Shown: positions 9,731 to 22,994, numbered from the stretch's first letter. The stretch is 64,000 bases of DNA from Eriocheir sinensis (GCF_024679095.1 NC_066512.1:11747097-11811096); one strand, 5' to 3'. Numbers and translations are program-made. The notes: generated by a model from the letters alone, not told the origin.

Positions 9731-12700
9731 ATGGTGAAAAACAACACTGCCTCGGTCCCCGCCTGGGGGGGGACCATAAACTCCCCCAGGAAGGACTCCC
9801 TTTCTGGCTGCCGACTTGAGAGGTGTCCTAATAACTCCTCGAACCTCCTCCTTATCAATTTCTGCAACATTCGTGGTCTTCGTTCTAATTTTCATCCTGT
9901 GGAACACCATCTCTACTCTGTTCCCTCCTACTATCTCTATCCTATCTCAATCCAAAGCTGGATGTTGCGCCTACGTGCGCAACGACATCAATTGCTCTCG
10001 TGCCCACGACCTTGACTCTTCTGAATGTTCCACCATCTGGGTAAGACTTCATTGTCATTCTATTACTAAATACATCTGTGCTGTTTATCTCTCACCTAAC
10101 TCTACTAACTATGTAAAATTCTTTGACTATTTGAATTCTAAAGTGGAGCACATCTTGACTCACTCTCCCTTCGCTGAAATCTCCATCTTGGGAGATTTCA
10201 ATATTCACCACCAGCTTTGGCTTTCATCCCCTTTCACTGACCAGCCTGGTGAACAAGCCTACAACTTTGCTCTTCTCAACGACCTAGAGCAGTTGGTTCA
10301 GTACCCTACATGTATTTCCGACCGTCTTGGAGACAGGCCCAACATTCTAGACCTCTTCCTTACCTCTAATCCTTCTGCTTACTCTGTCAAACTGTTCTCT
10401 CCGTTGGGCTTCTCCGATCATAACCTTATTTCTGTTTCCTGTCCTATCGCTCCTGTACATCCTCTGGTCCCATCGAAGAGGCGATGCCTCTGGCATTTTG
10501 CTTCAGCTCGGTGGGACGACCTGAGGATGTACTTTTCCGATTTCCCGTGGAATGATTACTGCTTCCAGGAGAGAGACCCCTCTGTGTGTGCCCAGCGCAT
10601 CTCAGAGGTGATTGTCTCTGGAATGGAGGCAGACAATCCACGTTCTTTCTCTACTCCTCATGCTAAAAAGCCTTGGTTTAATCATGCTTGTTTTCGTGCT
10701 ATGAAAGATAGAGAGGCAGCTCACAAAAGGTTCCAGAGCCTTCGAACTCCCGCTAACTATGACCTTTACATTTCAGCCCGGAATCGTGCCAAATCTATTC
10801 TCCGACTTACCAAAACTTCTTTTATCAATAGAAAATGTCAACACCTTGCTTCTTCTAATTCTTCCCGTGACTTCTGGCATCTAGCCAAAAATATCTCCTC
10901 CAATTTCACTTCTTCCTCTTTCCCTCCTCTCATTAACCCTGACGGCAGCACTGCCGTCTCATCTGTCTCTAAGGCTGAACTCTTCGCTCAAACTTTCTGT
11001 AAGAACTCCACCCTGGACGATTCTGGGCATATTCCTCCTACTCATCCCTCCTCTGACTCCTTTATGCCTGTTATTAAGATTCTTCCAAATGATGTTTTCT
11101 ATGCCCTCTCTGGCCTCAACTCTCAGAAGGCTTATGGACCTGTTGAAGTGCCTCCTATTGTCCTTAAAAACTGTGCTTCCGTGCTGACACCCTGCCTGGT
11201 CAAACTCTTTCGTCTCTGCCTATCAACATCTACCTTTCCTTCCTGCCGGAAGTATGCCTTTGTACAGCCTGTGCCTAAGAAGGGTGACCATTCCAATCCC
11301 TCAAACTACCGCCCTATAGCTTTACTTTCCTGTCTATCTAAAGCTTTTGAATCAATCCTTAACCGGAAGATTCAAAAGCACCTTTCCACTTCTAACCTTC
11401 TATCTGATCTCCAGTATGGGTTCCGCAAGGGGAGTTCTACTGGCGATCTTCTTTCTCTCTTAACTGACTCTTGGTCATCCTCTCTTAGCCGTTTCAGTGA
11501 AACTTACTCTGTTGCGCTAGACATATCAGAAGCCACCGATAGAGTCTGGCACAAGTCTTTGCTTTCTAAACTGCCCTCTTTCGGATTCTATCTCTCTCTC
11601 TGTTCCTTTATCTCCAGTTTTCTTTCCGGCCGTTCTATCTCTGCGGTGGTAGACGGTCACTGTTATTCCTCTAAACCTATCAACAGTGGTGTTCCACAGG
11701 GCTCTGTCCTATCACCCACTCTCTTCCTGTTATTCATCATGATCTTCTTTCCATAACAAACTGTCCTGTCCACTCATACGCCGACGACTCCACCCTGCAT
11801 TATTCAACTTCTTTCAATAGAAGACCCTCTCAACAGGAAGTACACGACTCCAGACTGGAGGCTGCAGAACGCTTAACCTCAGACCTTGCTATCATTTCCG
11901 ATTGGGGCAGAAGGAACCTTGTGTCCTTCAATGCCTCAAAAATTCAATTTCTCCATCTATCAACTCGACACAATCTTCCAAACACCTATCCCCTATTCTT
12001 CGACAACACTCAGCTATCACCATCTTCAACACTAAACATCCTCGGTCTATCCTTTACTCTAAATCTCAACTGGAAACTTCACAGCTCCTCTCTCGCTAAA
12101 TCAGCTTCCTCGAGGTTGGGCGTTCTGTATCGTCTCCGCCAGTTCTTCTCCCCCGCGCAGTTGCTATCCATATACAGGGGCCTTGTCCGCCCTCGTATGG
12201 AGTATGCATCTTATGTGTGGGGGGGCTCCACTCACACAGCTCTTCTGGACAGAGTGGAGTTTAAGGCTCTTCGTTTCATCAGCTCTCTTCCTCCTACTGA
12301 TAGTCTTCTACCTCTTAAATTCCGTCGCGATGTTGCCTCTCTTTCTATCTTCTATCGATATTTCCACGGTGACTGGTCTTCTGAACTTGCTAACTGCATG
12401 CCTCTCCCCCTCCCGCGGCCCCGCTGCACACGACTTTCTACTCATGATCATCCCTATACTGTCCAAACCCCTTATGCAAGAGTTAACCAGCATCTTCACT
12501 CTTTCATCCCTCACGCTGGTAAACTCTGGAACAATCTTCCTTCATCTGTATTTCCTCCTGCCTACGACTTGAACTCTTTCAAGAGAAGGGTATCAGGACA
12601 CCTCTGCTCCCGAAACTGACCTCTCTTTCGGCCACCTCTTCTGATTCCTTTTTAGGAGCAGCGAGTAGCGGGCTTTTTTTTGTATTATTGTTTCCTTTTT

Positions 12701-12742
12701 TGTGCCCTTGAGCTGCCTCCTTTGTTGTAATAAAAAAAAAGT
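9731..12742 (+). pseudogene. LINE A copy 1: endonuclease/reverse transcriptase with frameshifts
   Basis: Non-LTR retrotransposon protein of CR1/Jockey type, whose endonuclease and reverse transcriptase carry out target-primed reverse transcription. From ATG 9731 the first frame reads through the endonuclease start ([15 protein letters not shown]). Coding moves to a second frame near 9955 ([12 protein letters not shown], then [12 protein letters not shown], and SDHN for catalysis). That frame has RT blocks including [10 protein letters not shown] and breaks near 11740, where LFID becomes LFIM. A third frame resumes with YADD at about 11777-11788 and runs to a stop at 12619. The expected loop between EHHLYSV and PSYYL is missing, as in copy 2. 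It ends in 'gcccttgagctgcctccttt' and A-rich DNA. Two frameshifts make it inactive. Confidence 0.9.
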
Positions 12743-12854
12743 ATATTATTACAGTAAACATATGGGAAGCCGTAACAAAAACGGTAAAAGCTCGCAAGTA
12801 CCCTGTTCCAACAGAAGAAAATTAGTTCCAATAATGATATCTGTTAAGATTAGA

Positions 12855-13160
12855 GATTAGATAATCCCCTCTTAAAGTCGTAGGGAAGAAATACGTATGA
12901 GGGAATGCTGTTTTTGAGTTTATCAGCGAAAGAAATGAAAGAATGAAGATGCTGGTTAATTCTAGCAGTTGGGATTTGCACAGTATAGAGGTGAGCTAGA
13001 TTAGAAAGGCGTGTAAAGCGAAACCGTCGGAGAGGTGAAGACCAAATATAGAAAAAGAAAAGCAGTTAGTATGAAAAAGGCGTTAGAAGATAACGAGGGT
13101 AGCGACAATAAGGAGAAATTTTCGGTGTGGAAGATAATAAGAGGACAAGACGCCGGTAAT
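12855..13160 (-). pseudogene. LINE A fragment, antisense, strongly diverged
   Basis: On the plus strand 'aagtcgtag', 'gaatgaagatgctggttaa' and 'gcgaaaccgtcgg' line up with the antisense of the LINE A C-terminal coding end seen at 27890-28060. Many substitutions and indels are present, so this is an old copy. Confidence 0.7.
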
Positions 13161-13189
13161 TGTGTTCTATGCACTCTGGCCTAACTTAG

Positions 13190-13840
13190 CATCCTTAGCA
13201 CTCTACTGGACCCGATGGACCCGGTAAAACTTTCACCTCTGCCTGTCAGCATCGGTAATTCTTTCCTTCACCCCTATGTACCTGTGTCTACGAATGATCG
13301 CTCTAATTCTTCAAACTACCGTCCAAAGGCGTTATTTTCGTCTTGCTAAATCTTTTGAAGAAACCCTCAACAGAAAGTTCATAAATATCAATCAACTTCC
13401 AACTTCCTATTCTGATTACATGCACAGATTCCAGAAGGATTCCAGTGGACTAGCCGTATTAACTAATTCCTGGCCATCCTTTTCGTAGGCGTATCGGTGA
13501 AGCTTTGTGGTTACCTTATAGATACTCAGACATCTCGAAAGCTTTTAAAGTCTGAAACAAATCATTGCTTTCTAAACCACCCCCCTACGGATTCTTTCCC
13601 TCTTTTTGTGCCTTCAATCCTAGTTTCCTTTCATGTCCATCCATTTCAGCTAAATTATATGATCACTATTCTACCCCTAAACCTATATACACGGGTGTTC
13701 CACAGGGCTCTGTTCTATTACCAACTCTCTATTGTTCATTGGTGATTTTATCTAAAACGAGCTATTTTATCCACTCAAAGGACGACGACTCTACAAAAGA
13801 CCATCTCAGAAGGGACTACACATTTTAAGGCAGAGGCATA
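13190..13840 (+). pseudogene. LINE A fragment, sense, reverse transcriptase core
   Basis: Broken frames show RT motifs of LINE A: AKSFEETLNRKF, then [14 protein letters not shown], then the catalytic box decayed from YADDST to KDDDST. Several stops and shifts are present. It lies head to head with the antisense fragment just upstream, so two independent old insertions or a local inversion are possible. Confidence 0.75.
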
Positions 13841-14159
13841 GACTTCACAACTAGTTGACGGGAAATCCGATTGTTATGGCGACTTTCACTGCGACAACTC
13901 AAACACACTCTGCGTTCTTACTCCGAATTTAAGTGGAAACAGGACGAAATCTTCAAGTTTTAGTGCATACAAGCAGCTAGAGTGATTTGGTCGAGGATTC
14001 AAGGTAACTTATATAAAATAGCACCATGCGTGCACTTTGAAAACGTTGTGTTAAAAATGGCAAATTTGCGTAACTTTAGGTTGAAATCTTTACGTAAAAT
14101 GAATGATAACTGTAGGATAGTGAAGTCCAACAAGAAATGTACGTTTAGTTAGTGCCCAG
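13841..14159. other. AT-rich spacer, no feature
   Basis: No open frame, repeat or motif that I can support. Confidence 0.5.
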
Positions 14160-14887
14160 CTCAGTTCCGCGTCGCCTGCATTTGCTCAAGCTCGTCGGGT
14201 TCTTCCTCGGGGACGTGCAGGCCGACCTGGACCGGGGCCAGAGAAGGTAGGAAGGAGGACGACGAGGTGATCTTGGCCCAGAGCTGGCCGACGACCAGCC
14301 GGACCCGCCGACGGACGAGTTGCTCCTCGCCGCGGTGCTACCTGGCCAGGAAGGTCCAGGCCAACTCCTCTGTGGCCGAGTGCTGCAAGCAGGAGCTTGC
14401 CCAGCAGGAGGAGATGAAGATTACCGTGGAGCCGAGAGAGGGGCGACCGCCCTCTGTGATGTTCGACGCCCTGGTCGAGCTGGTCGACAGGGGAGGGTCC
14501 TGAAGCGGCCATCTCTCCCAATGGCCCACATGGCGTCCTTCGGGATGTCGCTGTGGGACTCCCTGATGTGCAGGGAGGACAAGAAGGAGCGCAGGTTGAG
14601 GTTCCTCTTGCCATGCGCCACAGGGACGGGTTCAGGCACCTCCTGGAGTTCCTGGCGGCCTCAGACCCGACGTGCCAAGAGCCATCTTGCCGCACATCAG
14701 CAGGTCCCTCTTCAACTGTTTCGGTGCTAATTTCTCCAAAAGGACGTCAGAGAAGAGCGAGAAGGAAAAGGCCTTGAAGCAGCCGACCGGCAGGAAGAGG
14801 AGCAGTATCGAGGAGGGCAGGAAGGAGACGGCGAGGAACAGGGACGTGTACAAGTCCAGGAAACTGACCGGGGCCCCAAAAGGCTAA
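14160..14887 (+). pseudogene. GC-rich decayed coding segment of unknown identity
   Basis: This block is far richer in GC than its AT-rich neighbours, and protein-like sequence is spread over all three plus-strand frames. One frame (14267-14503) has QANSSVAECCKQELAQQEEM. The next has HMASFGMSLWDSLMCREDKK around 14520-14600. A third contains DGFRHLLEFLAASDPTC. The last (to 14887) has ILPHISRSLFNCFGANF followed by a Lys/Arg/Glu-rich tail and a stop. Switching frames without losing protein character suggests one coding sequence with about three frameshifts, perhaps a retroposed or transposon-borne gene. I do not recognise the family. Confidence 0.4.
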
Positions 14888-15434
14888 AGTGATTGTTCAG
14901 GGACGAGAGTGACATCGGAATTCAACCAAAATAAGTTGTGATTGTATATAGAAATGAATATTTTGCTTTTGTTGAGTAAAATTAAGATGTTTCTGCATGC
15001 TTTCCTCAAGTATTAAGTTTCTAATGTGAAATTAAGTGATTTATTAGATGTTAAAACTTACGTAAAAATTGCACTAAATAAAAAAAATAAGTAGCTATTT
15101 CGGGCAAAACTTATAAGATATGCTAAATATTGCTATTGATTCTGAAAATATAAGTGATTATCTCTGCATTTGGTGATGTTTTGCATCTAGTAAAAAATCT
15201 GAGATTTTTATAGCTTTTTAAGTTTTGTTATACTTATATAAAAACAATTAATCGGGATTTTATTAGGGAACGACTTTGAATTTTTGATACCGCTGCTCAT
15301 GGAGACTCATACAGGTGCCTGTTTTAGTTTCAGGTCGCTAGCTGCTTTGGTTTTGAAAATATTTAAATTTTAAATTTTTGAAAATCGGCCGTCAAGAGAT
15401 TGTGAAGTCTATGGCAGAGGTAAAGGTAAAGTTG
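14888..15434. other. AT-rich spacer, no gene
   Basis: Low-GC DNA with T and A runs. Nothing recognised. Confidence 0.5.
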
Positions 15435-15584
15435 AGAGAATTCACTATTAGCTGCGCGTGGTCGCGATGCTCATCTCCACTGGCCCTTGAGCTTGTGGCG
15501 GGTGAGAAACTGGACACAAGGCCATTGCAACATCCGGGCTACCACAATCTTCCTTCCCAAGGTTTCCCCAGGTACCCATGAATC
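15435..15584 (-). mobile_element. SINE, (CT)n family, antisense, 3' part; split by the LTR element
   Basis: 'gctgcgcgtg', 'gatgctcatctcc', 'ggcccttgagc' and 'ttccccaggtacccat' are the antisense SINE body as at 31140-31290. The copy stops at 15584 and resumes at 18437 after the LTR element. Confidence 0.8.
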
Positions 15585-15994
15585 TGTAGCAGTCACCGCT
15601 CAAACTGCGTGCTCCTTCCCGTCAGTGACACTTAAGAAAATGGGCGCTGCAAAGCAGACTCAATTTGTGAATATGTAGATCGTCACTACTTGTCTGCCAG
15701 TCTGTCGTGTCGCGTCTTCATTGTTAACTTTTCTTGTACTCGTTTATCTCTGACTGTCCGTCCATGTCCTCTTGTTGTCCACCCATACACAGTGTTCCAC
15801 ACATACACCAACACTTAAATGTTAACCTACACAGACAACACTCACACAAACGCATACACACACAAACACCTATTCTTTGTGTTTTGTTTGTGCTCATGAC
15901 CTCTGTAAGTTTGTCCAAATAAAGTAACCCTGGCGGATATGATTTTCTCTATCCGTGAACCAATTAGCACTTAGTACACTCGCTACCACCAACA
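15585..15994 (+). repeat. 5' LTR, 410 bp
   Basis: Begins TG and ends CA. AATAAA at 15918-15923 is a likely polyadenylation signal. It differs from the 3' LTR by a 4-bp length difference (in 'gattttctctatcc' versus 'gactttatcc') and scattered substitutions, so the insertion is fairly young. Confidence 0.92.
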
Positions 15995-15995
15995 A

Positions 15996-16010
15996 TTGGT
16001 GACCCTGCAG
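15996..16010 (+). promoter_or_regulatory. Primer-binding-like site
   Basis: 'ttggtgaccctgcag' starts two bases after the 5' LTR. TGG would pair with the CCA end of a tRNA primer. I cannot name the tRNA. Confidence 0.6.
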
Positions 16011-16234
16011 TGTTGCTGTGGTTTAAGGTGACTTATAACCGGTGCCGTTTCAAGGGCCCTCTCTCCCAGAGGGTGGACCTGGGTCAGAAGCATCTGATTC
16101 ATTCGTCCTACCCTCTCCTGGGTCAAAAATCCTCACATCCACTTGGGGTTCGTGAGGCTGAGCCTTTCAGATCGGGAGAAGCATTACGCCGTGGGCGTAG
16201 TTGCCACCTTCAGGGTTCTCCCCCGCCCTCCCAC

Positions 16235-16455
16235 AGGCACCCTCTGTGCCCTCCTCCAGGCGCCTTCTGCGCCTCCTCCAGGCACCCTCTGTGCCTCCCT
16301 CAGGCACCCTCTGTGCCCCCTCATGGCACCCTCTGTGCCCCCTCCAGGCACCCTCTGTGCGCCTCCTCCAGGCACCCTCTGTGCGCCTCCTCCAGGCACC
16401 CTCTGTGCGCCTCCTCCAGGCATCCTTTGTGCCCCCTCTCCAGGCATCTTTTGTA
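16235..16455 (+). repeat. ~25-bp tandem repeat inside the LTR element
   Basis: Repeated 'ccaggcaccctctgtgcgcc' units with small changes. Confidence 0.85.
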
Positions 16456-16594
16456 CCCCATGGTGTTCCTCCGGGCGCTCACCCACCCACCCCCACCCCT
16501 CCTCCTTCCTGCCTTCCCGCTGGTACGGCGACCGAGACACGCACACAAGACTCAGTGAACACTCAAACACAGTGAGACACATTACTGAGACACA

Positions 16595-16710
16595 CAGTGC
16601 CACACACTCAGTGTACACGCCACACACAGACTCAGTGTACACTCCATACAGACTCAGTGTATACGCCACCGCACACCACACAGACTCAGAGAGACACGCA
16701 AACACAGTGT
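16595..16710 (+). repeat. 'cacacagactcagtgtacac' tandem repeat
   Basis: Imperfect ~20-30-bp units rich in 'actcagtgta' and 'cacacagac'. Confidence 0.75.
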
Positions 16711-16939
16711 GACACCCCACTGGGATTACTAGCTGCCCCCTGGATTAACCACCGCCTCCTGGATCTTCCACCGCCCTCTTGGATTATCCTACACTTATGG
16801 ATCTTTGTGTACAGTGCAGTGTGTCCTGCAACAGTTCAGTGCAGCACGTCCCCAGCAACAGTTAGTGTCACAGTGTTACCTACTAAGCGTACAGTGTTGT
16901 GTTACAGTGCCTTTTTGAACACTGGTTCACTCCCCGAGC

Positions 16940-17310
16940 CACAGAGGCCCCTGGCACGTGCCAGCGCCTATAGTACACGCAGTTCGTTCTACTCTCACGG
17001 ACTGCCACGCCTCCTAGCACATGCTAGCGCCCCTCACTTTTCAACCCGCTGTGGCCCCCGGCACGCTGGCATCTAGCGCCTTCCCACGCAGTCGTTCGAC
17101 GCACTCACGACTGCCGCGGCCCCTGGCACATGCTAGCCCCCCTCACTCCTCAACCGGCTGTGGCCCCTGGTACGCTGGCATCTAGCGCCTTACCACGCAG
17201 TCGTTCGACGCCCTTTCGGACTGCCGAGACCCCTGGCACGCCGGCAGCTAGCGCCTTCACACACGCAGTTCCCTCGACGCACTCTCGGACTGCCGTGGCC
17301 CCCGGCGCGT
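16940..17310 (+). repeat. Longer imperfect tandem repeat inside the LTR element
   Basis: Units with 'gcccctggcacgctggcat' and 'agcgccttcccacgcagt' recur four or more times with variable spacing. The same block occurs inverted at 500-700. Confidence 0.75.
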
Positions 17311-17499
17311 TTACGCCAGTGCCTTTCGCCCATCTCCACGCCGCTCGACTTCACCATACCTGACGACGACATTTAACACTTCCTCTACAACAGCGGTGTC
17401 CTTCAGAGCACCACTCTTCTGCTCAGGAACCGTTTACGTGGTTCGCGATTTGGGAGTGCGGATTCAAGCCTTCCAGGATCTATTAAACAGCCAACCACT

Positions 17500-17830
17500 C
17501 AACTCACCTCAGCTCGACTCACTGCAGCTGCACACAACCCTCAACTCACTTCAGCTCGACTTACCGTAGCTGTCCTCACTGCGCTACTCATCTCAGCTCG
17601 ACTTACCGTAGCTGTCCTCTACGAGCTACTCACTCCAGCCCGACTCACCGTAGCTGTTGTCACTGCACTACTCACTCCAGCTCGACTTACCGTAGCTGTT
17701 GTCACCGCACTACTCACTCCAGCTCGACTTACCGTAGCTGTTGTGACCGCACTACTCACTCCAGCTCGACTTACTGTAGCTGTTGTCACCGCACTACTCA
17801 CCCCAGGTCGACTCACCGTAGCTGAACTCT
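17500..17830 (+). repeat. 42-bp tandem repeat inside the LTR element
   Basis: Units of 'cactccagctcgacttaccg' plus 'tagctgttgtcaccgcactact', followed to about 17965 by a shorter ~30-bp repeat ('caacttaccgcgcacctcaa'). Confidence 0.85.
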
Positions 17831-18016
17831 ACTCAACGCAATGCATCTCAGCACAACTTACCGCGCACCTCAACTCTACTCAGCGCAACTTACCGCGCAC
17901 CTCAACGCAACTCTACTCAGCGCAACTCACCGCACAACGCTACTCACCGCAACGCACTACCGTCTGCCACAGCGCCCCCGCATCAGGGAAGATTTCGTTC
18001 CTTCTCCCTCGTCACT

Positions 18017-18030
18017 GGGGGGGAGTAATC
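18017..18030 (+). promoter_or_regulatory. Polypurine tract before the 3' LTR
   Basis: Seven G followed by 'ag', five bases before TG of the 3' LTR; the usual position for plus-strand priming. Confidence 0.7.
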
Positions 18031-18436
18031 TGTAGCAGTCACCGCTCAAACTGCGTGCTCCTTCCCCTCAGTGACACTCAAGAAAATGGGCGCTGCAAAG
18101 CTGACTCAATTTGTGAATATGTTCATCGTCACTACTTGTCTGCCAATCTGTTGTGTCGCGTCTTCATTGTTAACTTTTCTTGAACTCGTTTATCTCTGAC
18201 TGTCCGTCCATGTCCTCTTGTTGTCCACCCATACACATTGTTCCACACATACACCAACACTTAAATGTTAACCTACACAGACAACACTCACACAAACGCA
18301 TACACACACAAACACCTTTTCTTTGTGTTTTGTTTGTGCTCATGACCTCTGTAAGTTTGTCCAAATAAAGTAGCCCTGGCGGATATGACTTTATCCGTGA
18401 ACCAATTAGCACTTAGAACACTCGCTACCACCAACA
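18031..18436 (+). repeat. 3' LTR, 406 bp
   Basis: Same ends and same AATAAA (18364-18369) as the 5' LTR; followed by AATC of the target duplication. Confidence 0.92.
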
Positions 18437-18550
18437 AATCGACCATCCTAAAAGGTAGGTGTGGGCTGCACTCTGACTGACCAGGCCGGGATTCAAACCC
18501 AGACCGGCAGATTCATAATAGTTAAACTAACCCATGGAGACTCGTACCAT
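18437..18550 (-). mobile_element. SINE, (CT)n family, antisense, head part; other half of the split copy
   Basis: After the LTR element the antisense SINE resumes. 'ccgggattcaaacccag' is the complement of a B-box and 'gttaaactaacccatggaga' covers the A-box region. Joined at AATC to 15435-15584, the order matches intact antisense copies. Confidence 0.75.
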
Positions 18551-18599
18551 TTAAGTCTACATGCTATATACAGAACACTTAATATTTGGCCTTGCTGTT

Positions 18600-19085
18600 A
18601 TTTCTCTTCCTAACCCAGTTCCTCAAGGTTAGGAGTTTAGCATAGTCTCCACCAGCCTCTCCCCCTCCCCACCGATGCTATCAAGGACCTTGTACGCCTT
18701 GCATGCATCTCATGTGTATGGCAGGTTCCAAATATATATCTCTGTTGGAAAGAGTAAAGTCAAAGACATTTCGTCTCCTCAGCTCCCCTTGTCTTACTGA
18801 CTGCATTCTAACCCTTGAAGTACGCTGCAATGTTGCTTTAGTTTCATATTTTATTGATGTTTTCATACCTACTGCTCCTCTGAACTTATGAACTGCATGC
18901 CTCCACCCCTCTTGTGGCCTCGCTGCAGACAACTTTCTACTCTACCTCATTCCTATGCCGATCAAATTTCAAATGCAAGAGTTAACGAGTACCTTTCTCC
19001 TGGCATTCCTTTCACTAGTAAACTCTGAAATTGCCTTCTTTCGTCAATAATTATATTCTCCTTGTACGACTTGAACATTTTCAAG
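18600..19085 (+). pseudogene. LINE A fragment, sense, C-terminal part
   Basis: Broken frames read LLERVKSKTFRLLSSP, LEVRCNVALVSYF and a late 'ctccttgtacgacttgaac', matching the LINE A end ([36 protein letters not shown]). Stops and indels are frequent. The 3' UTR is absent. Confidence 0.75.
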
Positions 19086-19129
19086 TAAGGACCTTCCTTT
19101 TTGAAATATTTTCTTTTTATCTGTTTGTG

Positions 19130-19290
19130 AGAGCCGTGCAGTGAGGTCACTGTCTCTCCTAAAGTGAGGGTGTGTGGTGTGTTAGGTTTCAGCCGTACCC
19201 ATACCTCGGCGAACGAACTCAAAACTCTCTCCCGGAGGGTACGGGTTGGCGACCACGAGTTCAGCACTTAATCAGATCGTGTGTGAATGC
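19130..19290 (+). mobile_element. SINE, (CA)n-tailed family, sense, 5' truncated
   Basis: 'tgtgtggtgtgttaggtt' and 'ggagggtacgggttggcga' to 'ttaatcagatcgtgtgtgaat' match the body of the SINE at 3882 read in sense. The tRNA-like head is missing and a (CA)n tract follows. Confidence 0.75.
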
Positions 19291-19296
19291 GCGCGT

Positions 19297-19297
<1 letters not shown>

Positions 19298-19342
<45 letters not shown>
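19298..19342. repeat. (CA)n microsatellite
   Basis: CA run directly after the SINE end. Confidence 0.95.
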
Positions 19343-19344
<2 letters not shown>

Positions 19345-19979
19345 CGGGTAAAAGAGAAATGCTACACCTTTCACCCTTACGTCTTTCCTATGCCTTCCTT
19401 CATTTCCTGCAGTTACTCTTCTCATTACTTCTTAGTTTCCTCAATTCCTTGATTCCTACTTTTCTGTCCTCCCTTATATGCACGCCATTTTCGAATATTC
19501 TTTCCTCCTCTATCCTTTTCATCTCTCTTCCTCCTCTTTCCTGTTTTTCTTTAGTAATCCACTCCGCCCTCCTCCTGGCCCCCTTCCTCCCCTCGTTTAT
19601 GCAAGTTTCCTTCCTTTTCCTTCCTTCTTCCAGCATGCTCTTTATTACCAACTTCTCTTACCTCATCCTTCTCCTGTATCTTCCCTCTTCCTCTTTCCTG
19701 ATTTTTCTTTCTTCCTATCTCCCTTTCCTCTGGGTCTCTCCCTCGCAAACTTTCTTCCTCCTTACTTTCTGATCCTCATACGTCCTCCTTTCTTCCTCCC
19801 CACTGTCCTCCCTCCTCCCTCACCTTCCCTTTGACGTCCCGCTTCCTCACGCCTCTCATTATTATCTCATTAATGAGGCAAAGGCGTGAGGCAGGGAATG
19901 GGGGGAGGGGGAACGAACCCGTAATCAGCTTAATTGGCTCCGATATTTTGATTCCGTGGCTTCAATTACTGCTGGGGGG
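19343..19979. other. Pyrimidine-rich spacer
   Basis: Long CT-rich stretch to about 19850 without a regular unit. Open frames here come from composition. No gene. Confidence 0.55.
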
Positions 19980-20420
19980 AGAAAGTGCAGGAGACGAAGG
20001 GAAGGGAAGGGAAGGGAGAAGAGAAAGGAAGGGAGACGGGAAGGGAAGAGAAGGGAGACGGGAAGGGAAGAGAAGGGAGACGGGAAGGGAAGAGAAGGGA
20101 AGGGGAGGGAAGGGAGAGAAAGGGGAAGAAAGAGAATGAAAGAAAAAGGTGGATAAAAAGGCAAGGGTAGAAAAATGAAGGGAAGGGAAAAAAGGAAAGG
20201 AAAGGAAAGGGAAGAGAAGGGGAGAGGAGAGATGGAAACGGAATGGAATAAAAGGAAAGGGAAGGTAATGAAAGGGAAACAAAGGGTAGAGAAAGGAAGG
20301 CAATTGAAGGGAAAGAAAGAGAAAGGACAAAAAGGTCAGGGAAGAGAAGGAAAGAGGAGAATAGAAAAGGAGAGGCAACGGAATGGAAGAGAAGGGAAGA
20401 AATGTGGAGCTATGTGAACT
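19980..20420. repeat. ~440-bp polypurine tract, (GGGAA)n-like
   Basis: Almost purely A and G on the plus strand, with 'gaagggaagggaagggaa' and repeated 'gggagacgggaagggaaga'. Mirror-symmetric purine runs of this kind can form triplex DNA. Confidence 0.85.
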
Positions 20421-20454
20421 AAAATAGGGAATAGGATAAGCAGGAACTGTAAGG

Positions 20455-20613
20455 CGGAGGAAGGAAAACCAGAGGAAGATAAACCGTGGTAACCCGAATG
20501 TCACGCTTGCCCTGTGTGCGGGGTAATACATCATCCACCAAGCTGAAGGCTACTGAGACGGAGAAGAGCACCGAGGCCATGCGTTGCCTTGCATATACCC
20601 CAGATTATATCAT
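20455..20613 (+). mobile_element. SINE, (CT)n-tailed family, 3' part
   Basis: 'accgtggtaacccgaatgtc', 'tgtgtgcggggtaat' and 'gagaagagcaccgaggccat' match the SINE body of 51990-52270 and 8940-9220 and lead into (CT)n. Confidence 0.7.
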
Positions 20614-22925
<2,312 letters not shown>

Positions 22926-22994
22926 ATCCTGTCCCTTCCTGTGCCCTTCCCCTGCCGCTCGTGCACGGAACCCGGCAGGTGTCCCAATGCTCAC

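Larger units (their letters stand above)
8830..12742 (+). repeat. Left arm of a ~3.9-kb inverted duplication
   Basis: Read forward this matches the minus strand of 27709-31521 in the same order: 'ctattaattccttccgtttc', a SINE with (CT)n, 'cccgtcgtttcatgttacat', the LINE A 5' region, LINE A coding DNA and its A-rich tail. The arms are about 15 kb apart. Shared non-LINE upstream DNA suggests either a segmental inverted duplication or that this upstream segment travels with the LINE. Near-identity is judged by eye. Confidence 0.8.
15585..18436 (+). mobile_element. Complete non-autonomous LTR retrotransposon, 2852 bp
   Basis: Two LTRs (15585-15994 and 18031-18436) both start TGTAGCAGTC and end CCACCAACA. 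The element is flanked by AATC on each side (15581-15584 and 18437-18440), a 4-bp target duplication. A primer-binding-like site follows the first LTR and a G-run polypurine tract precedes the second. The ~2.04-kb interior has no gag, protease, reverse transcriptase or integrase and is largely tandem repeats, so it must be mobilised in trans. A 4-bp duplication and the 'tggtgaccc' site suggest a Gypsy-type partner; this is inferred. A second, inverted, partial copy is at 1-777. Confidence 0.92.

Noticed and set aside
9731..12742. Host reverse-transcriptase-like or endonuclease gene
   Set aside because: Repeated, frameshifted copies with LINE-type domain order, A-rich tails and nested insertions show mobile-element origin.
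16143..16720. Pro/Arg-rich overlapping frames in the LTR element as gag
   Set aside because: They coincide with the 25-bp tandem repeat and are open in several frames on both strands. No zinc knuckle or other gag motif is visible.
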